NCBI GenBank assembly: GCA_009746045.1
Contig: RPFO01000076.1
Span: 3,574,920 to 3,638,919 of the forward strand
Direction: 5' to 3'
DNA: 64,000 nt
From: Mesostigma viride
Lineage: Eukaryota > Streptophyta > Mesostigmatophyceae > Mesostigmatales > Mesostigmataceae
Below are positions 21,699 to 33,457 of the stretch, one piece after another. Each line of letters begins with the position of its first letter. Within the stretch, counting starts at the first letter, position 1. Made by a program: the position numbers and the translations under genes. Under the pieces are notes generated by a model that was not told where the DNA came from, ran no database searches, and saw only the letters and a list, made by a program, of their open reading frames with translations.

Positions 21699-23845
21699 AA
21701 TCGGATTTCTCTAAAAATAGTTTATTAAACAGAATGCGGGAAAGAAAGGGCCGCCACAACCTTGTGGCTGTACATGCAGAGAGACTTGTTAGACGAATGG
21801 GGACGACTTGTTGTTTACCGGGGAATCCTACTGGCAACTAGCTTTGCCTTTTGTAAGTCAGGCGCCGTTTGTTTGAACGGCCGGCCATGTGTGGAATGCT
21901 GACGGAAGTTGCGTCAAAAAGCTGTAATAAAATCTGATGTAACCAGCACTCACCAATTGATTGGTGTGCTGCTTGGTTGGGTAGTGTGTTCAGGGTTGCA
22001 TTCGAAGAGTACACATGGCCTGACAGCTCAGACGTGTGACAGATGAGCTGGCTGGCTGAATTATTAAATTGTCAGCGTTAGGATATTTCTGGTTTTACCG
22101 TTTTCCATTTTGACGGTAGGCTTGATAAGCATGGTCGGCGGGTTGTGACCCGTAATTGTTTCTTTGAATGTGCTCACTGAAGCAGTATGAGCGGCCTCGC
22201 TGCTATGGCGGCGGGGCTAAAGAAAATTAGGCAAAGACCCCGTCCTTGCCTGCTATGAAGTCGCGGGCTTTGCGACTTCACGGCAGGTAGGGGCGGTTTG
22301 AACGGAACGGAAATTTCGCGTTACCAATGTGCCAAGTGGTTCTGGTTGGCACCTTGCTGGGCAGCGTCTCGGTGGTCATAGAAAGTGGGCTGGGCGCCCC
22401 GCCCCGGCTGCTGGTAATTCCAGCAGCGGAGCCAATCATGTCGACTAAGAAGTCCGCAGCTAATGCGGAAACTGTGCGAAGGTCAATAGATTAATTTGGA
22501 TTCCATGAGACTGCGCTGGTAGTCAGTCAGCGGCCCACAGCCTAGGGCGCTGCATGGCGCTGCCTTCGGCTTGGTGCGCGGCCCTTTTTTGTTATGGGCC
22601 AGCGAGGGATATAAGGGTGACGCGCGGCCGGCTAATTTCTTGCGTTCCGGAAGAAAATATATTTGCAAAATTCCCACAAAAGGAACCGAGTATCGGAAAG
22701 GCGTCTCGGCTGGCAGTGGCAGTGCCTGGCCTTGTTGTCTCTCCCTGCTCAGCACCCGGCAGGTAGCGGTTCAAACCCTGGTGGCGTCGGAATGCGAATT
22801 TTCTGGGTTTTTATCTGGAATAATATTTTGCTGAGGCGGCTCCGCGGATTCGCTAACCTTTTATCGTCGCGCCCCTTAGGGGGTTATTATAGCCTTGTGC
22901 GGGCTGAGTCGCCATGAAGGAGATGTTGCGACACGCCCCACTTTGTGGTCTTTTTATGGAAGCGGCTACCCTCGAGGCTGCCTGGAAGAGGGGGGGGATT
23001 CTTCTTCTTTTCTTTGTTCACTGTTATTGGGGCAACAGTGATCCTATCAAGTTTTGTTTCCTGAACGGCGACAGTGCGGGGGAGGAGGGCAATGGCGCCA
23101 GGGACTGGGGTGGATCGGGGGGCTCTTGCTCCTGCATGCGAGGGAGACGAGATGACTACTTAAACCTGCCTTTGGCAGCCTGGGGCTCTACTCATTGTTT
23201 TCAATCAAATGCTGGTTTTCTTGGGAGCTCAAGTGTCATAATCGGATTTCTCTGAAAATAGTTTATTAAACAGAATGCGGGAAAGAAAGGGCCGCCACAA
23301 CCTTGTGGCTGTACATGCAGAGAGGCTTGTTAGACGAATGGGGACGACTTGTTGTTTACCGGGGAATCCTACTGGCAACTAGCTTTGCCTTTTGTAAGTC
23401 AGGCGCCGTTTGTTTGAACGGCCGGCCATGTGTGGAATGCTGACGGAAGTTGCGTCAAAAAGCTGTAATAAAATCTGATGTAACCAGCACTCACCAATTG
23501 ATTGGTGTGCTGCTTGGTTGGGTAGTGTGTTCAGGGTTGCATTCGAAGAGTACACATGGCCTGACAGCTCAGACGTGTGACAGATGAGCTGGCTGGCTGA
23601 ATTATTAAATTGTCAGCGTTAGGATATTTCTGGTTTTACCGTTTTCCATTTTGACGGTAGGCTTGATAAGCATGGTCGGCGGGTTGTGACCCGTAATTGT
23701 TTCTTCCCACCCATCCCACCCTTGGGGGGCTCTTGCTCCTGCATGCGAGGGAGACGAGATGACTACTTAAACCTGCCTTTGGCAGGGGCTCTACTCATTG
23801 TTTTCAATCAAATGCTGGTTTTCTTGGGAGCTCAAGTGTCATAAT
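21699..23845 (+). mobile_element. Non-autonomous DIRS-like retroelement, family 3
   Basis: Same layout as family 1 with different sequence: A1 21699-22164, internal 22165-23116, B1 23117-23242, A2 23240-23705, C-rich linker 23706-23723 (CCCACCCATCCCACCC), B2 23724-23845. A1 and A2 are 466 bp and nearly identical; B2 lacks 4 bp present in B1. The B1-A2 junction is CATAATCGG, while the outer ends are AAATCGG and CATAATGATC. Insertion into the 108-bp array is precise, with no target duplication beyond a shared AAT. The internal part has a strong hairpin at 22257-22279 (GAAGTCGC stem) and no credible protein. Confidence 0.8.
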
Positions 23846-24037
23846 GATCTGTTTTTGTTTTGACGTGAGGGTCTCGCTGCAGCGAGACGCCAAAGTTTTG
23901 CATTAAAGTAAATGTCCCTTTTAGAATCCATGAAAGGGTCTAGCTGCAGCGAGACCCCTCCCCATCGTTATTCTGCCGGCAATTCAGATTCTGAATGACA
24001 TTTGTGAAACTTGCTTTTTTTGGATTTTGTTCTGCAG

Positions 24038-25216
24038 ATGTCGTCCTCCTATTCCGATTCTGTCAAGGCCACTCCCGTTTCACCCAAGATGACGTCGAAC
24101 ACCTCGCCGGACCGAACGGCAACGGAGGAGTTTCCTCGTTGCAGTTCGGTCCCGTAAATGCTCTGCGAGGTCCCCCCCCCGAGTCCCCCTCGCCCTCCAA
24201 GTCCAACTTGCCCCCCAGCGAGTTGGACAGAATTATACCCCCCAACTCTCTCGCTGCTGCGTCTCGCGCTCCGTCCCGCTCTCCGCCCCGTAAGTCTCCA
24301 TCGCCGCCCCCCAAGTCGGCCGGAGCTACTGCGTCCCGCTCGCCGCCCCGCAAGTCCCCCAAGTCCCCCGCAACTGCGACCCGTTCGCCGAACCGCAAGT
24401 CCCCCTCTCCGCCCAAAGTTCCCCCCGCTACCGCGTCCCGCTCTCCTTCTCGCAAGTCCCCCTCGCCGTCAACCAAGAACCCCGCAACTGCGTCCCGCTC
24501 GCCGTCCCGCTCTCCTTCCCCCAAGTCCCGCTCGCCGCCACCCAAGTCCCCCGCTTCTGCGTCCCGCTCGCCGTCCCCCAAGCATTCCAGTTCTAAGCGT
24601 AAGCCTGCGGCCGAGTGGGTAGAGGAAGACGACCGCACCAAAGAGCTCAGGAAGCTGAGGAAGTCTATCAGTGAGCTTGTTGAGGAGGACGAGCGCGATC
24701 AGACTAACGGGAGGCCTGAAGACCCGGAATCGCCGGTTCGGGAGTCGCGTCGAAGCGGTTGTCCGATTTGTTAGCAATGGCCGCAAGCTTTGCTGACGAA
24801 TACGCGGCTCTCGACAAGAAGGACAAGGAGAAGGAGAAGGCGGAGAGGGAGGCCATCGAGAAGGCGGAGAGGGAGAGGGTGGAGAGGGAGGAGAAGGAGA
24901 GGCTGGAGAAGGCGGAGAGGGAGGAGGAGGAGAGGGAGTACAAGGAGAAAAAGGCTGCCCAGGAGAAGGAGCACAGGATCCTGGTGGCGAAGCAGAAGGA
25001 GGAGGCGAAGAAGAAGACGGAGGCGGCAGCGAAGGAATTCTTGCGGAGGAGGCCGCTCTTTTTTTCAGATGCGACAGGAGAGGATGAAGGCGGAAGAGGC
25101 CGCGAGGAGGAGGAGGAGGCTGCGAGGAAGGAGGAGGAGGCTGCGAAGGCAGTTGAGGGGGAGAAGGACGAGAACGGAAGAAGGGGTTCTTCCGAAGGAT
25201 TTCAGTCGATTATCAG
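24038..25216 (+). CDS. N-terminal exon: SR/PK-rich then Glu/Lys-rich coiled coil
   Basis: Acceptor TTCTGCAG is at 24030-24037. An ATG follows directly (MSSSYSDSVK), but that frame stops after 39 codons and the neighbouring frame takes over near a C9 run at about 24175. The body repeats RSPPRKSPSPP, RSPSRKSPSP and similar, which look like disordered RS-domain repeats of nuclear proteins. After WVEEDDRTKEL a second frame change near 24740 leads into AASFADEYAALDKKD and a highly charged helix rich in Glu, Lys and Arg. Donor GTATGT at 25217. Likely nuclear; function unknown. Confidence 0.45.
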
Positions 25217-25411
25217 GTATGTTTATTAATGTGAGACGTACATTTTTCAGATGGCTTTTGAACGGCGTGTGTGTATCGTAGAAAGGGTGGGATTTTATGT
25301 CATACATTGATCGTAAGGGTCTAGCTGCGGAGAGACGTTGACCTAGGAGTTAAGGTTGTTGACGACGACGACGACGATGTGTGGCCTTTTTTTTACTCTT
25401 GTTGTCTGCAG

Positions 25412-26449
25412 CCCGACACGGTGGCCATTCTGAAACAGTACCTGGCTCAGGCTGAGTCTGAGGCTGGGGTGAGTCGTAAAGCCGAAAAGGGCTTGATCCG
25501 CTTTCTTTCGGCCGAGATAGCGTTTGCAGAGAAGTCCGGTGTCGTCGTGGACCGTCCGGAGTCGGCACACATAATTTGGAAGAACGACCGCCTGGGCCGT
25601 CTTGCATTGTTCGAAGCCACACAGCGAGCCATTCATGGGAAGAGGGTCGTTGGTGACGACATTATGAGGTTTTGAAGATCGCGCAGTCGTGCATCCTTAA
25701 TCTGAAGGAGGATGTCGGACGTTACTTTCCCCGTCGTGCTTTAATATGGTCGACGCTCTTTGATGAGGTTGAAAAGTTCGAGGTCCACATTGGCTTCACA
25801 TGCATCGAGGCTTCCTATATGGAAACCTTGAAAACCACTGCGTTGCATCAGCTCTTTAAACTCATGACTGGAGATATGAGAGCGGATTCGAGGGCTTCAC
25901 TGTCGGAAGATGAAGTGTTTGATATTGTCAGGCAAGGATTTGTTGACACGTCCAACAGTGACTTTATCGTAATTGTGCCGGGAAGAATGAATGACGTAGG
26001 AGGATTGGAGGAGCGCGCACATGAAGTGATCGCGCATTTGGACATGGCAAGAGACCACTTACTGCAATCTTTTGTTAAGTGGCGGACTGACTTTCTTGTC
26101 AGCCCGGACGCCAGCCTTTCGCGGGAAGCGGTCGCTTTCTTTTTGGATTGGGCTGGACAGGTGATCCAAAGTTTCCGGCACCGGGAGGACTTCCATGTTA
26201 TTCAGACATATAAGCCACCGGGAAGTCGTCCAGGAATGGTTGGATCAAATCTCGTTGGTTGATTGTCTCCAGAGTATCCGAACCAAGACAGACACGGAGT
26301 GGTCTGATTTAGAGGCGGGAGGCCATTGGCAGTCCCTCGAGTTGTTCTTCGAGGCGGAATTGAGGCGGCAACTGGAAAAGGAGAGAGCCCATCAAGTGCC
26401 GATATGGCCTTTGGGGAAGATTTTGAGGAGGTGGAAGTTCTACGTTTCG
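25412..26449 (+). CDS. Second large exon, unknown globular region
   Basis: Begins after TGTCTGCAG with PDTVAILKQYLAQAE and includes ESAHIIWKNDRLG, a pattern with regular helices and conserved-looking aromatic residues. Frame breaks near 25665 (VVGDDIM to EVLKIAQSC) and 26200 (HREDFHV to HREVVQEWLDQ). It ends with LRRWKFYVS at donor GTACGT. No family recognised. Confidence 0.4.
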
Positions 26450-27163
26450 GTACGTTAACTTGCCGATATCGTTTATCGATTTGGGTTGTTTCCATTCCCT
26501 GAATAGGGCTCTATATGCTGACCAACCTTCATGGTTTGTCCTGTCATATCATGCAGGGGGGCTCCATGCCAGGGGACGTATCGGAGGATTTACCGAATTT
26601 GTCAGACTTGGTTGATAAGGTGGGTGCTTGTCCGTCGAGTTTCCACGAGCATCTTACATGGGGTCTAGCTGCAGGTAGACCCTCACCCTTTTATTGAGAC
26701 TGACATGTTCGGCTAATTTCAACGGTGCCCCCAACCAATCTGTTGTCTTTTTTCAGGGGGCGGCTGCGGCGATGGCTGTTGACAGTGCTGGTATTTGGTC
26801 TGGACTCGAGATGGAAATGGTAAGCATTAAACGATATCCGGATGTCTGCATTTCGCCTGAAGTTTTAGTGAGCGCATTATGCGAAATATACAAATGTCGA
26901 CTAATTTTGATTTCCAATGAGCTGTCGTATTCGGTGTTGACAGGGGGGGGTTTGGCCTCAGCAGGCGCTGCCGGAGAGGAAGAAAACGCTGGAGGAGATG
27001 AGGATGGGGGAGACGCTGAGGGAGAAGTGGCTGTGCAGGTACGTTCATCCGCCGCGAGTTCGTGTGATTTTTTTCGTGCTGAGGGGTATCTCCGCAGAGA
27101 GACGATGGTGCAACAATCGAACTGAGGTCAAGTCCCTTCTTGTTCGTTTTTTTTTTCATGCAG

Positions 27164-29052
27164 GCGGGGGCTGTCGCTGGGGGTACTGCGGGGGGGAAGC
27201 CCGAAGTCATTGACTGAGCAAAGGGAAAAGCTGGATTCCCGCAAGAAGGTTGCGAAGGATCATATTATTGCTGTTGGCCTGATCATGCTTAAGTCTCCGC
27301 CCGATGGCGTCGATTCGGAGGGACCTGCGGGGTCCGAGTTTCGCAAGTACCTGACACGACTTGAGGCGGAAGTCGATGCCGATTTCGATACGGAGGTGTT
27401 GGGTGCCGCTACCTTTAAGAGTGAATTGGCATATGAATTTGTAAATCTGGTGAAGTCGAAAGCCACCAAGAATTTCAAGTGGCAGCCTAAGGAGTACTCA
27501 GAGGCAAAGGTTGACAAGATCGAGAAATTCATGAAGGCTGATTTTCGTCGTCGGGCCGCTGAGGGAAAAAGGGCGCTGAATGCGGTGGCAAAGGCCAACA
27601 GTAAGAAGAACGCGGAGGCGAAGGCGGCGGAGAAGGAGGCGAAGAAGGCGGAGAAGGAGAAGGCTAAGGAGGCCAAGAAGCAGCAGAAAACTGGACAGGT
27701 ACGATTGTTGTGAAAATTTAGACCTCTCGCTGCGGGTAGACGCTGACTGGCTGCGGGACTTGGTGTTTAGTGTCAGTAAGGTATTATTCCAACAGAACTT
27801 TGTTCGTCCCTGAACAGGATGTCGTGGTCGGCCTAAATATTACTGACTTGAGCAAATCCTGCGGTCCTTTTCGATTTTTTACTTCAGGATGACGGGGGGG
27901 ACGAAGACGCCACGGTGGAGAAGAAGTTACCTGGTCATGACGCCGTGTTCGCGCTGGTGAAGGATATGCTCAAGTACTGCTCGAGTAGGCGGATGGCGGA
28001 CGTCGATGACCTGCCAAACTGGCCCGAGTTCTCCCCCTTTCTTGAGCTGCTCCGGTCACTCAACAAGCTTTTTAAGGAGGGGGTGCTCACGAGCAGTGGG
28101 AACCCGGACACCGACCCTATCATTGAAAGCTGGAAGCCTTCGAAAAAGGTCGACTCGAACAAGGAGGTCAGGGACCAGAACATCCGGAAGGCCAATCTCT
28201 CAGGGAAACGCGTTGGATTCGGCCGGCCGATTTTAAGCAGACCGGATGTTTCAGTATGCGGATCCAGACGGTCAACGCGCTTATTTTGCCAGAGGCTTTG
28301 AGGCAGCGGCGTTTAAACCTTGAAACCATTAAGGAGAACGGCCGCATTCTCCTCAATGCGCGGGACAACGCCTTGCACTTCAAGGTTGTTGTCCCGGTCT
28401 GGCAGTTCCCTTTCCAGGCGCTTGCCGAATCTCAACCTGACCTGTTCGACAAGCAAATCTTGTGCATGCCGGATTTCGTCAAGTGGCTGAAGATTCACCA
28501 CGGCGCCAAGATTGACGCGGAGGATGTGGGGTCCAGGTACTTCCGGCCCCTTTCGGATACTGAAGTCGACGTGTGGCTTAACACGGAGTCCACCACCTCT
28601 TTCCTCGCGAGAGGACTTGAGTGGCGTACCTACGCCAGGTGGACGAGGTGGAAGCAGTTTTGCCTCAGGACATCGAGGGCAGTCGGGATGTTTTCAACCT
28701 GCTGTGCAATACTGCGATGAAGTCCTACGATCCGAAATTTTTTGAGGAACGGGTACCGGTACCGTATCTGGTTCTCCGGTACGCGGTGGTGGATGGGAAC
28801 CACTACTTTAAGGGGTTAAAGTCGTTTCTCAGGGGGCCGGATGGCGGGTGGGGAGAGGTTCGGGCAATGATGTGCGAGGGTGGGGCGGAGTCCAATTTCG
28901 CAAAGACTCCTAAGGAGGCGGAGCACGCATTCCAGGACCTGTTGCGGAAATTCCGTGGTGGTTACATGGGTACGAATGTCATTCTTCTCAAGGGTGGCGA
29001 CCTGCTCCCGTCGTGGAGTGAGCAGCGAAATCTACCTAAGGCAAAAGAAGAT
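27164..29052 (+). CDS. Middle exons, unknown (two exons with a 189-bp intron)
   Basis: The first exon (27164-27698) continues REKWLC from the preceding small exon into RRGLSLGV, then SRKKVAKDHIIAVGL and a long Lys/Ala/Glu tail. The second (27888-29052) starts DDGGDEDATVEKK and contains LPNWPEFSPFLELL, FKVVVPVWQFPFQAL, MPDFVKWLKIHHG and FEERVPVPYLVLRY. Breaks lie near 28230 and 28620. I see no catalytic motif I can name. Confidence 0.4.
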
Positions 29053-29307
29053 GTAAGCTATCTATTTTGGCAGGGTCTAGCTGCGGGTAGACCCTCGGAA
29101 TTTTCGTGGTTGTTTTTTGTGTGCGCTTCAAGTTTTTTGCGAGGGTCTCGCTGCAGCTAGACCCTCTCCTTTTTTTTGTTGGAATTTTCGTTGCGTATTG
29201 TCGGCCGTTTCTTTTTCGAATTTTGTTAGGGTCTATCCGCAGCTATACCCCTCGCCTTTTATGACTGAGTTTTGTCGTTGCTCGCTCGATGTTAATTGAT
29301 GTCGCAG

Positions 29308-31362
29308 GCGGTGCTGACCGGCAAGCTGGAGAAGCTGTTCGACATCGCCAAGGGGGCGAATTCGGAGGACTTAGCCGTGGCGGATCGTACGCTGGGCCAG
29401 GCGTTGCTTGACGTGTGGAACTACAACAAGCTATATCTATACGGCAAAGTCACGCGTGGGAAGGGCCACTATATTGCGGATGGCCACTATACCAATCTGC
29501 TCACGTACATCCTCCCGGCTATGCGGCAAGCGGGGGGAAGGGAAGGGAATGTGGAGCCGGCAGCGGTGGATGTACACGAGGAGGAAGCAGAAGGAAAGAA
29601 AAAGCCGGCCCACAGCATTGCTTCAGTGCATTCCGCTTACAGTCGCACGCTGGCCAACACGTTTCTCCGTCTGACACAGGAGCAGACTGATGATCCTGCC
29701 TCAACGAAACCCGCGCCTGAGGAGGTGATGATGCAAAGGTGCAAATTCGCGAATGCAGAGGGGGAGAAGAAAGGCCAGAAGGTCTCTTGGACGCTTTCAG
29801 GAACTTGGCCAGCCTTCCTATGATGGACGCCGTGATCGATTGCATCATGAGCTGCCAGGTTGGACCGGAAAAGCTCACCAAGTTGGTGGAGTTCGCCAAG
29901 GATGTGCTGGAGTGCCTGCGGCTGACCATTTGCGCCAGATTCAAGGAGGATGTGACGCTGGAAGCGCAATGCAAGGACGCAAAGGGCAAGGAGTTTGTGG
30001 CGTCTCATATTTTCGAACTCGTCTTCAATCTCCATCCTCTCCTCGGCCGGTCGGCAGGAAGGAGATTGTGGCCAGATACCGGGAATTTTGGGATGTGGCC
30101 GTCATCATAACGAGGAACATCGCCTACCTTCTTAAAGCCAAAAAACACGCCGCACATCTGAGGATTCCGAGAAAGGATCTCATAGTGGCAAGATCGACTT
30201 TCAGGAGATTCTGCTAAAAGAGAGCGAGGACAAGACGGTGGGTTTGGCACTTTTGGCTCCGGAAGCGTTCAGGAAGTACGCTCCAAAAGTTGGATTACTC
30301 GAAGGGGGGTGAAGGAGGCGGCGATGAAGGGGCCGGTGAAGGGGCTGGAGAAGGGAAGGGGAAGGGGAAGGGGAAGGGGAAGGAGACGGAGGCGAAGAAG
30401 GAGGAGGAGGCGAAGGAGGAGGAGGAGTGGGACGTTGTGTATGAGTGGCAGAGTGTGGACTGGGGCCGTCGCCGGGTCTGGTTTTGCTGTCAGGAACTAG
30501 ACGGTGATGATGATGACAAGTCGCTCGTCAAGCAGGTGGCAGGCGAGGTTGCCTCAGCTTCAGCCCGCCCCTTTCCCTTGGGCAGGTCCCTTCCGTGCCT
30601 GAGCCTGCTGAACTTGGCGAACATTTGGGGTGATAAGTGGAGTAACTTTCAGAGAGGGTGGTGGGCGTTCGGTCCTTGCCCGACAGCCTCGGACATTCCC
30701 GAACCGGGCGGGATCTACGATCATGTGCTGAAGGCTTGCGCCCAAGAGTTTTTCTCCAGGTTCGAACCGATGGTGATCGTGTTTGGTACCGAGCCGGAGA
30801 TTAAGGGGTTTCAAGAGATAGTGGAAAGGATCGGTATTGGGAGTGAATTGTGGGAGCGGCCTAGGCTCGGAAGGGCGAAGAAGCGAAAAGCTTCCCACGA
30901 AGCCGGGGGTCCTTCGTCGGCCGTGGTGGCGAGGGATGACCAACAGTTGTTGGAGGGAGGGGATGGAGGGGATGGAGGTCCGGCAGGAGGGTCTACTCGC
31001 GGAGAGACCCCCGTCGAGGTGAGAACGCAGCAGGCCGAACAGATGACGGGGCCTGAAGGTGATGCGGATCCGCCTGCGGCGAAGAAGCCCGCTTCTCAAG
31101 TGACTCGACGGGCAGTCGTGTCACTTGCTGAGGATCATTGATGGAGGTGGGCCTTCCAAGCCTGCCGCGCCTCAGCCCGTTTTTCAGGTTCCGAAGAAGC
31201 AGCTTCGGGTTCCCCCGCCGACTCTGCCCACCCCGCAGCCTCTGCCCATTTCTCAGGTACCGAAGAAGCAGCTTCGGGTTCCCCCGCCGACTCTGCCCAT
31301 TTCTCAGGTACCGAAGAAGCAGCTTCGTAAGCAACTTGTGGCAGTGGCTGATTCGGACGATG

Positions 31363-31459
<97 letters not shown>

Positions 31460-32654
31460 GGAGGAGGAGGAGGAGGAGGAGGAGGAGGAGGAGGAGGAGG
31501 AGGAGGAGGAGGAGGAGGAGGAGGAGGAGGAGGAGGAGGAGGAGGAGGAGGAGGAGGAGGAGGAGGAGGAGGAGGAGGAGGAGGAGGAGGAGGAGGAGGA
31601 GGAGGAGGAGGAGGAGGAGGAGCAGCACGTTGCTACCAAGAAATCCGCCAAGGGTGGGAAGGCTGCGGAGCACGTTGCCTCCAAGAAATCGGCCAAGGGG
31701 GGGAAGGCTGCCAAGCCTGCCCTGCCTCAGAAACGGCGTCGAAGAGCAGTTGTGCTTACAGATTCGGACGATGAGGAGGAGAAGGAGGAGGAGGATGGCG
31801 GCGGAGAGGAGGAGGACGGGGGGAAGGAGCGCGTTGCTTCCAAGAAGTTACCCAAGACCGCGAAGACTGCCAAGGTTGCCGAGCCCGCCAAACCCGCCCC
31901 GGCGCCTGCCCCCCACCCCCAGACGGGGTCTACCTGCGAGCAGAGGTCGAAGGAAAAGGCCAAAAAGGGTAAGAAAAAATCTGCGAGTGAATTCTGCTAT
32001 GTCGAGTGTTTCGATTTTTTACGGTTGGCAGTCCGATTTCTACTAACTCGATTTTAGTCATGCGTTGATGGCATGATCGGTTTGCGCGCAGGTAAGGAGG
32101 ATGTGGAGCAGTTACTTCGCTTGGCAAATGTGGCGGTGGGCTTCGGACCAGCGGCTGTACATGCTGACACTTCCGGAGGGGAGGAGCCTAAGGGGGCGGA
32201 AGACTGTCAGGCGGGCGATGAGGATGATGAGAAGCCCACGTTGGAAATGAGACTTATGGACGGGGAAATGGGGTTCGGAGCACCAGAGGCCTTTTGGTGT
32301 GATGGGTGGACTTCAGCCATTATGCAAGCAGGGAACAAGGATACGGCTACGCCAATGTATGCCAAGCTAGAAGACGTCATGCTTTATGAGCAGGTGTCTG
32401 GATACGACACCAAGTAAAGGGACGTCGCATTTAAGTTTTTCGCTGAGGGGGAGAAGGGAGGGAAGTTGAAGAACAAGTTGTGGTGGATGCCGCTGGACTA
32501 CGCCATGAAGGTGGTAAAGCTGACGGATGGCAAGAGCTGGAAGGATGTGGAAGTCTGGGCGCCTGCAAAGGAGATCGATAAGAAGAGGAGGAACTCGAAA
32601 CCGGAACAGCAGATCGCGGAAGCGAAATTACGGAAGAGGCCCTCGAAAGCTTGA
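29308..32654 (+). CDS. C-terminal part, acidic with long homopolymer tracts
   Basis: After GTCGCAG it reads AVLTGKLEKLFDIAKG and shows frame changes near 29780 (to GLLDAFRNLASL), 30055 (to KEIVARYREFWD) and 30190 (to KIDFQEILLKES). From 30290 a Gly/Lys/Glu-rich tract leads to a Trp-rich globular part (WDVVYEWQSVDWGRRR, GGWWAFGPCP-like, MVIVFGTEPEIKGF) and then to Pro/Lys repeats (QVPKKQLRVPPPTLP, three times). Poly-Ala, poly-Asp and poly-Glu tracts follow, then KKSAKGGKAA repeats. The intron 31969-32091 keeps frame (KKG to KEDVEQLL). The last exon has a TAA at 32415 with the same frame continuing to 32654. Confidence 0.4.
31364..31622 (+). repeat. Trinucleotide arrays (GCT)n-(GAT)n-(GAG)n
   Basis: About 21 GCT, 10 GAT and 54 GAG triplets in one uninterrupted run. 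Read in the gene frame they encode poly-Ala, poly-Asp and poly-Glu. Long pure triplet arrays are unstable, so length should differ between strains. Confidence 0.95.
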
Positions 32655-33457
32655 GGGGAAGTTAGCACTTGGACATGCGCTGGCAATGCTCGTCCTATGG
32701 TTAATACAAAGGTTATTAGGATAATGTCGAGTCTCTCCACGTAAAATTTACATGAATTACTAACTTTCAAGCCTCTCGATGTGGAATGTACGCTCAAACT
32801 GACATGAATTAAGCATTATGACACCAAATTAGCTCGAAAATACGCGATCGAACGCCAAATTCGCGCAAAAAAACGCGATCGAACGATTGAAACTAGCGTT
32901 TTTTTCTAGCAAAATGCGCCAAAAATGACCCCATTCCGCGTGGGACCACCCTGGATCGCAGCATATAGGCCTCCTGGATGGCGGTGACGAATTAAGGGCA
33001 AAGGGCTGCTGGGGTCCAGGAGGTCAGGCGCGGTTTTAATACATATTCAACCAGGACTGTGGGAAACTTTGCAAACTGAAGACGTGTTAGAATCCCTGAA
33101 TGCCTCTGTGGCCCTGTCGCCATCGCCCCGCAGTCCCGCACCTGCCAACCACCGCCAGTGGCTTTCCTTCTTGTGGTGCCTGTGCTCTCGCGCCCTCTTG
33201 CCTTCGTCCAACATCCAGCTGTCATGAAAGACGCGACGCGCATTCGCTGTCGCTGTCGCCTTTGGATCGACCAAAGGACACGGACTTAGAACTAACCCTA
33301 GTCTTACGAAGCAAACTTGAAATAGTTGCTCGTACAGCTAAACGTCCTAGGACTGTAAATCGAGCTACGGTTGCTGAAATGTCAGAGTTATCAGTCCAGC
33401 ACCGGTGTAAAGAACCGAGACTCGTGGATTTTGCGACACTTCCGCGACTTCAGTTTT
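32655..33457. other. Unassigned region
   Basis: No supported gene. CGCGATCGAACG occurs twice near 32845 and 32875, and AT-rich sequence follows the stop of the upstream gene. Confidence 0.4.

Larger units (their letters stand above)
24038..32654 (+). pseudogene. Large multi-exon transposon-type gene with repeated frame breaks
   Basis: A chain of open segments joined by good GT-AG signals: exons at about 24038-25216, 25412-26449, 26557-26619, 26757-26819, 26944-27038, 27164-27698, 27888-29052, 29308-31968 and 32092-32654. I do not recognise the product. It starts with a Ser/Arg/Pro/Lys repeat region, passes through long Glu/Lys-rich stretches and globular parts, and ends acidic. Frame changes that no intron explains occur near 24170, 24740, 25665, 26200, 28230, 28620, 29780, 30055, 30190, 30290 and 31125, and a TAA interrupts the last exon at 32415. 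Either this is a decaying copy or the assembly has indels. At least five introns carry 22-bp palindromes, linking it to the gene at 4.8-8.9 kb. Confidence 0.5.

Noticed and set aside
30430..30900. DNA methyltransferase domain in the large plus-strand gene
   Set aside because: MVIVFGTEPEIKGF and the Trp-rich context gave a vague resemblance, but no DPPY/SPPY or SAM-binding motif could be identified.
30993..31714. Poly-Leu and poly-Ser frames on the minus strand
   Set aside because: Antisense reading of the triplet arrays in the plus-strand gene.
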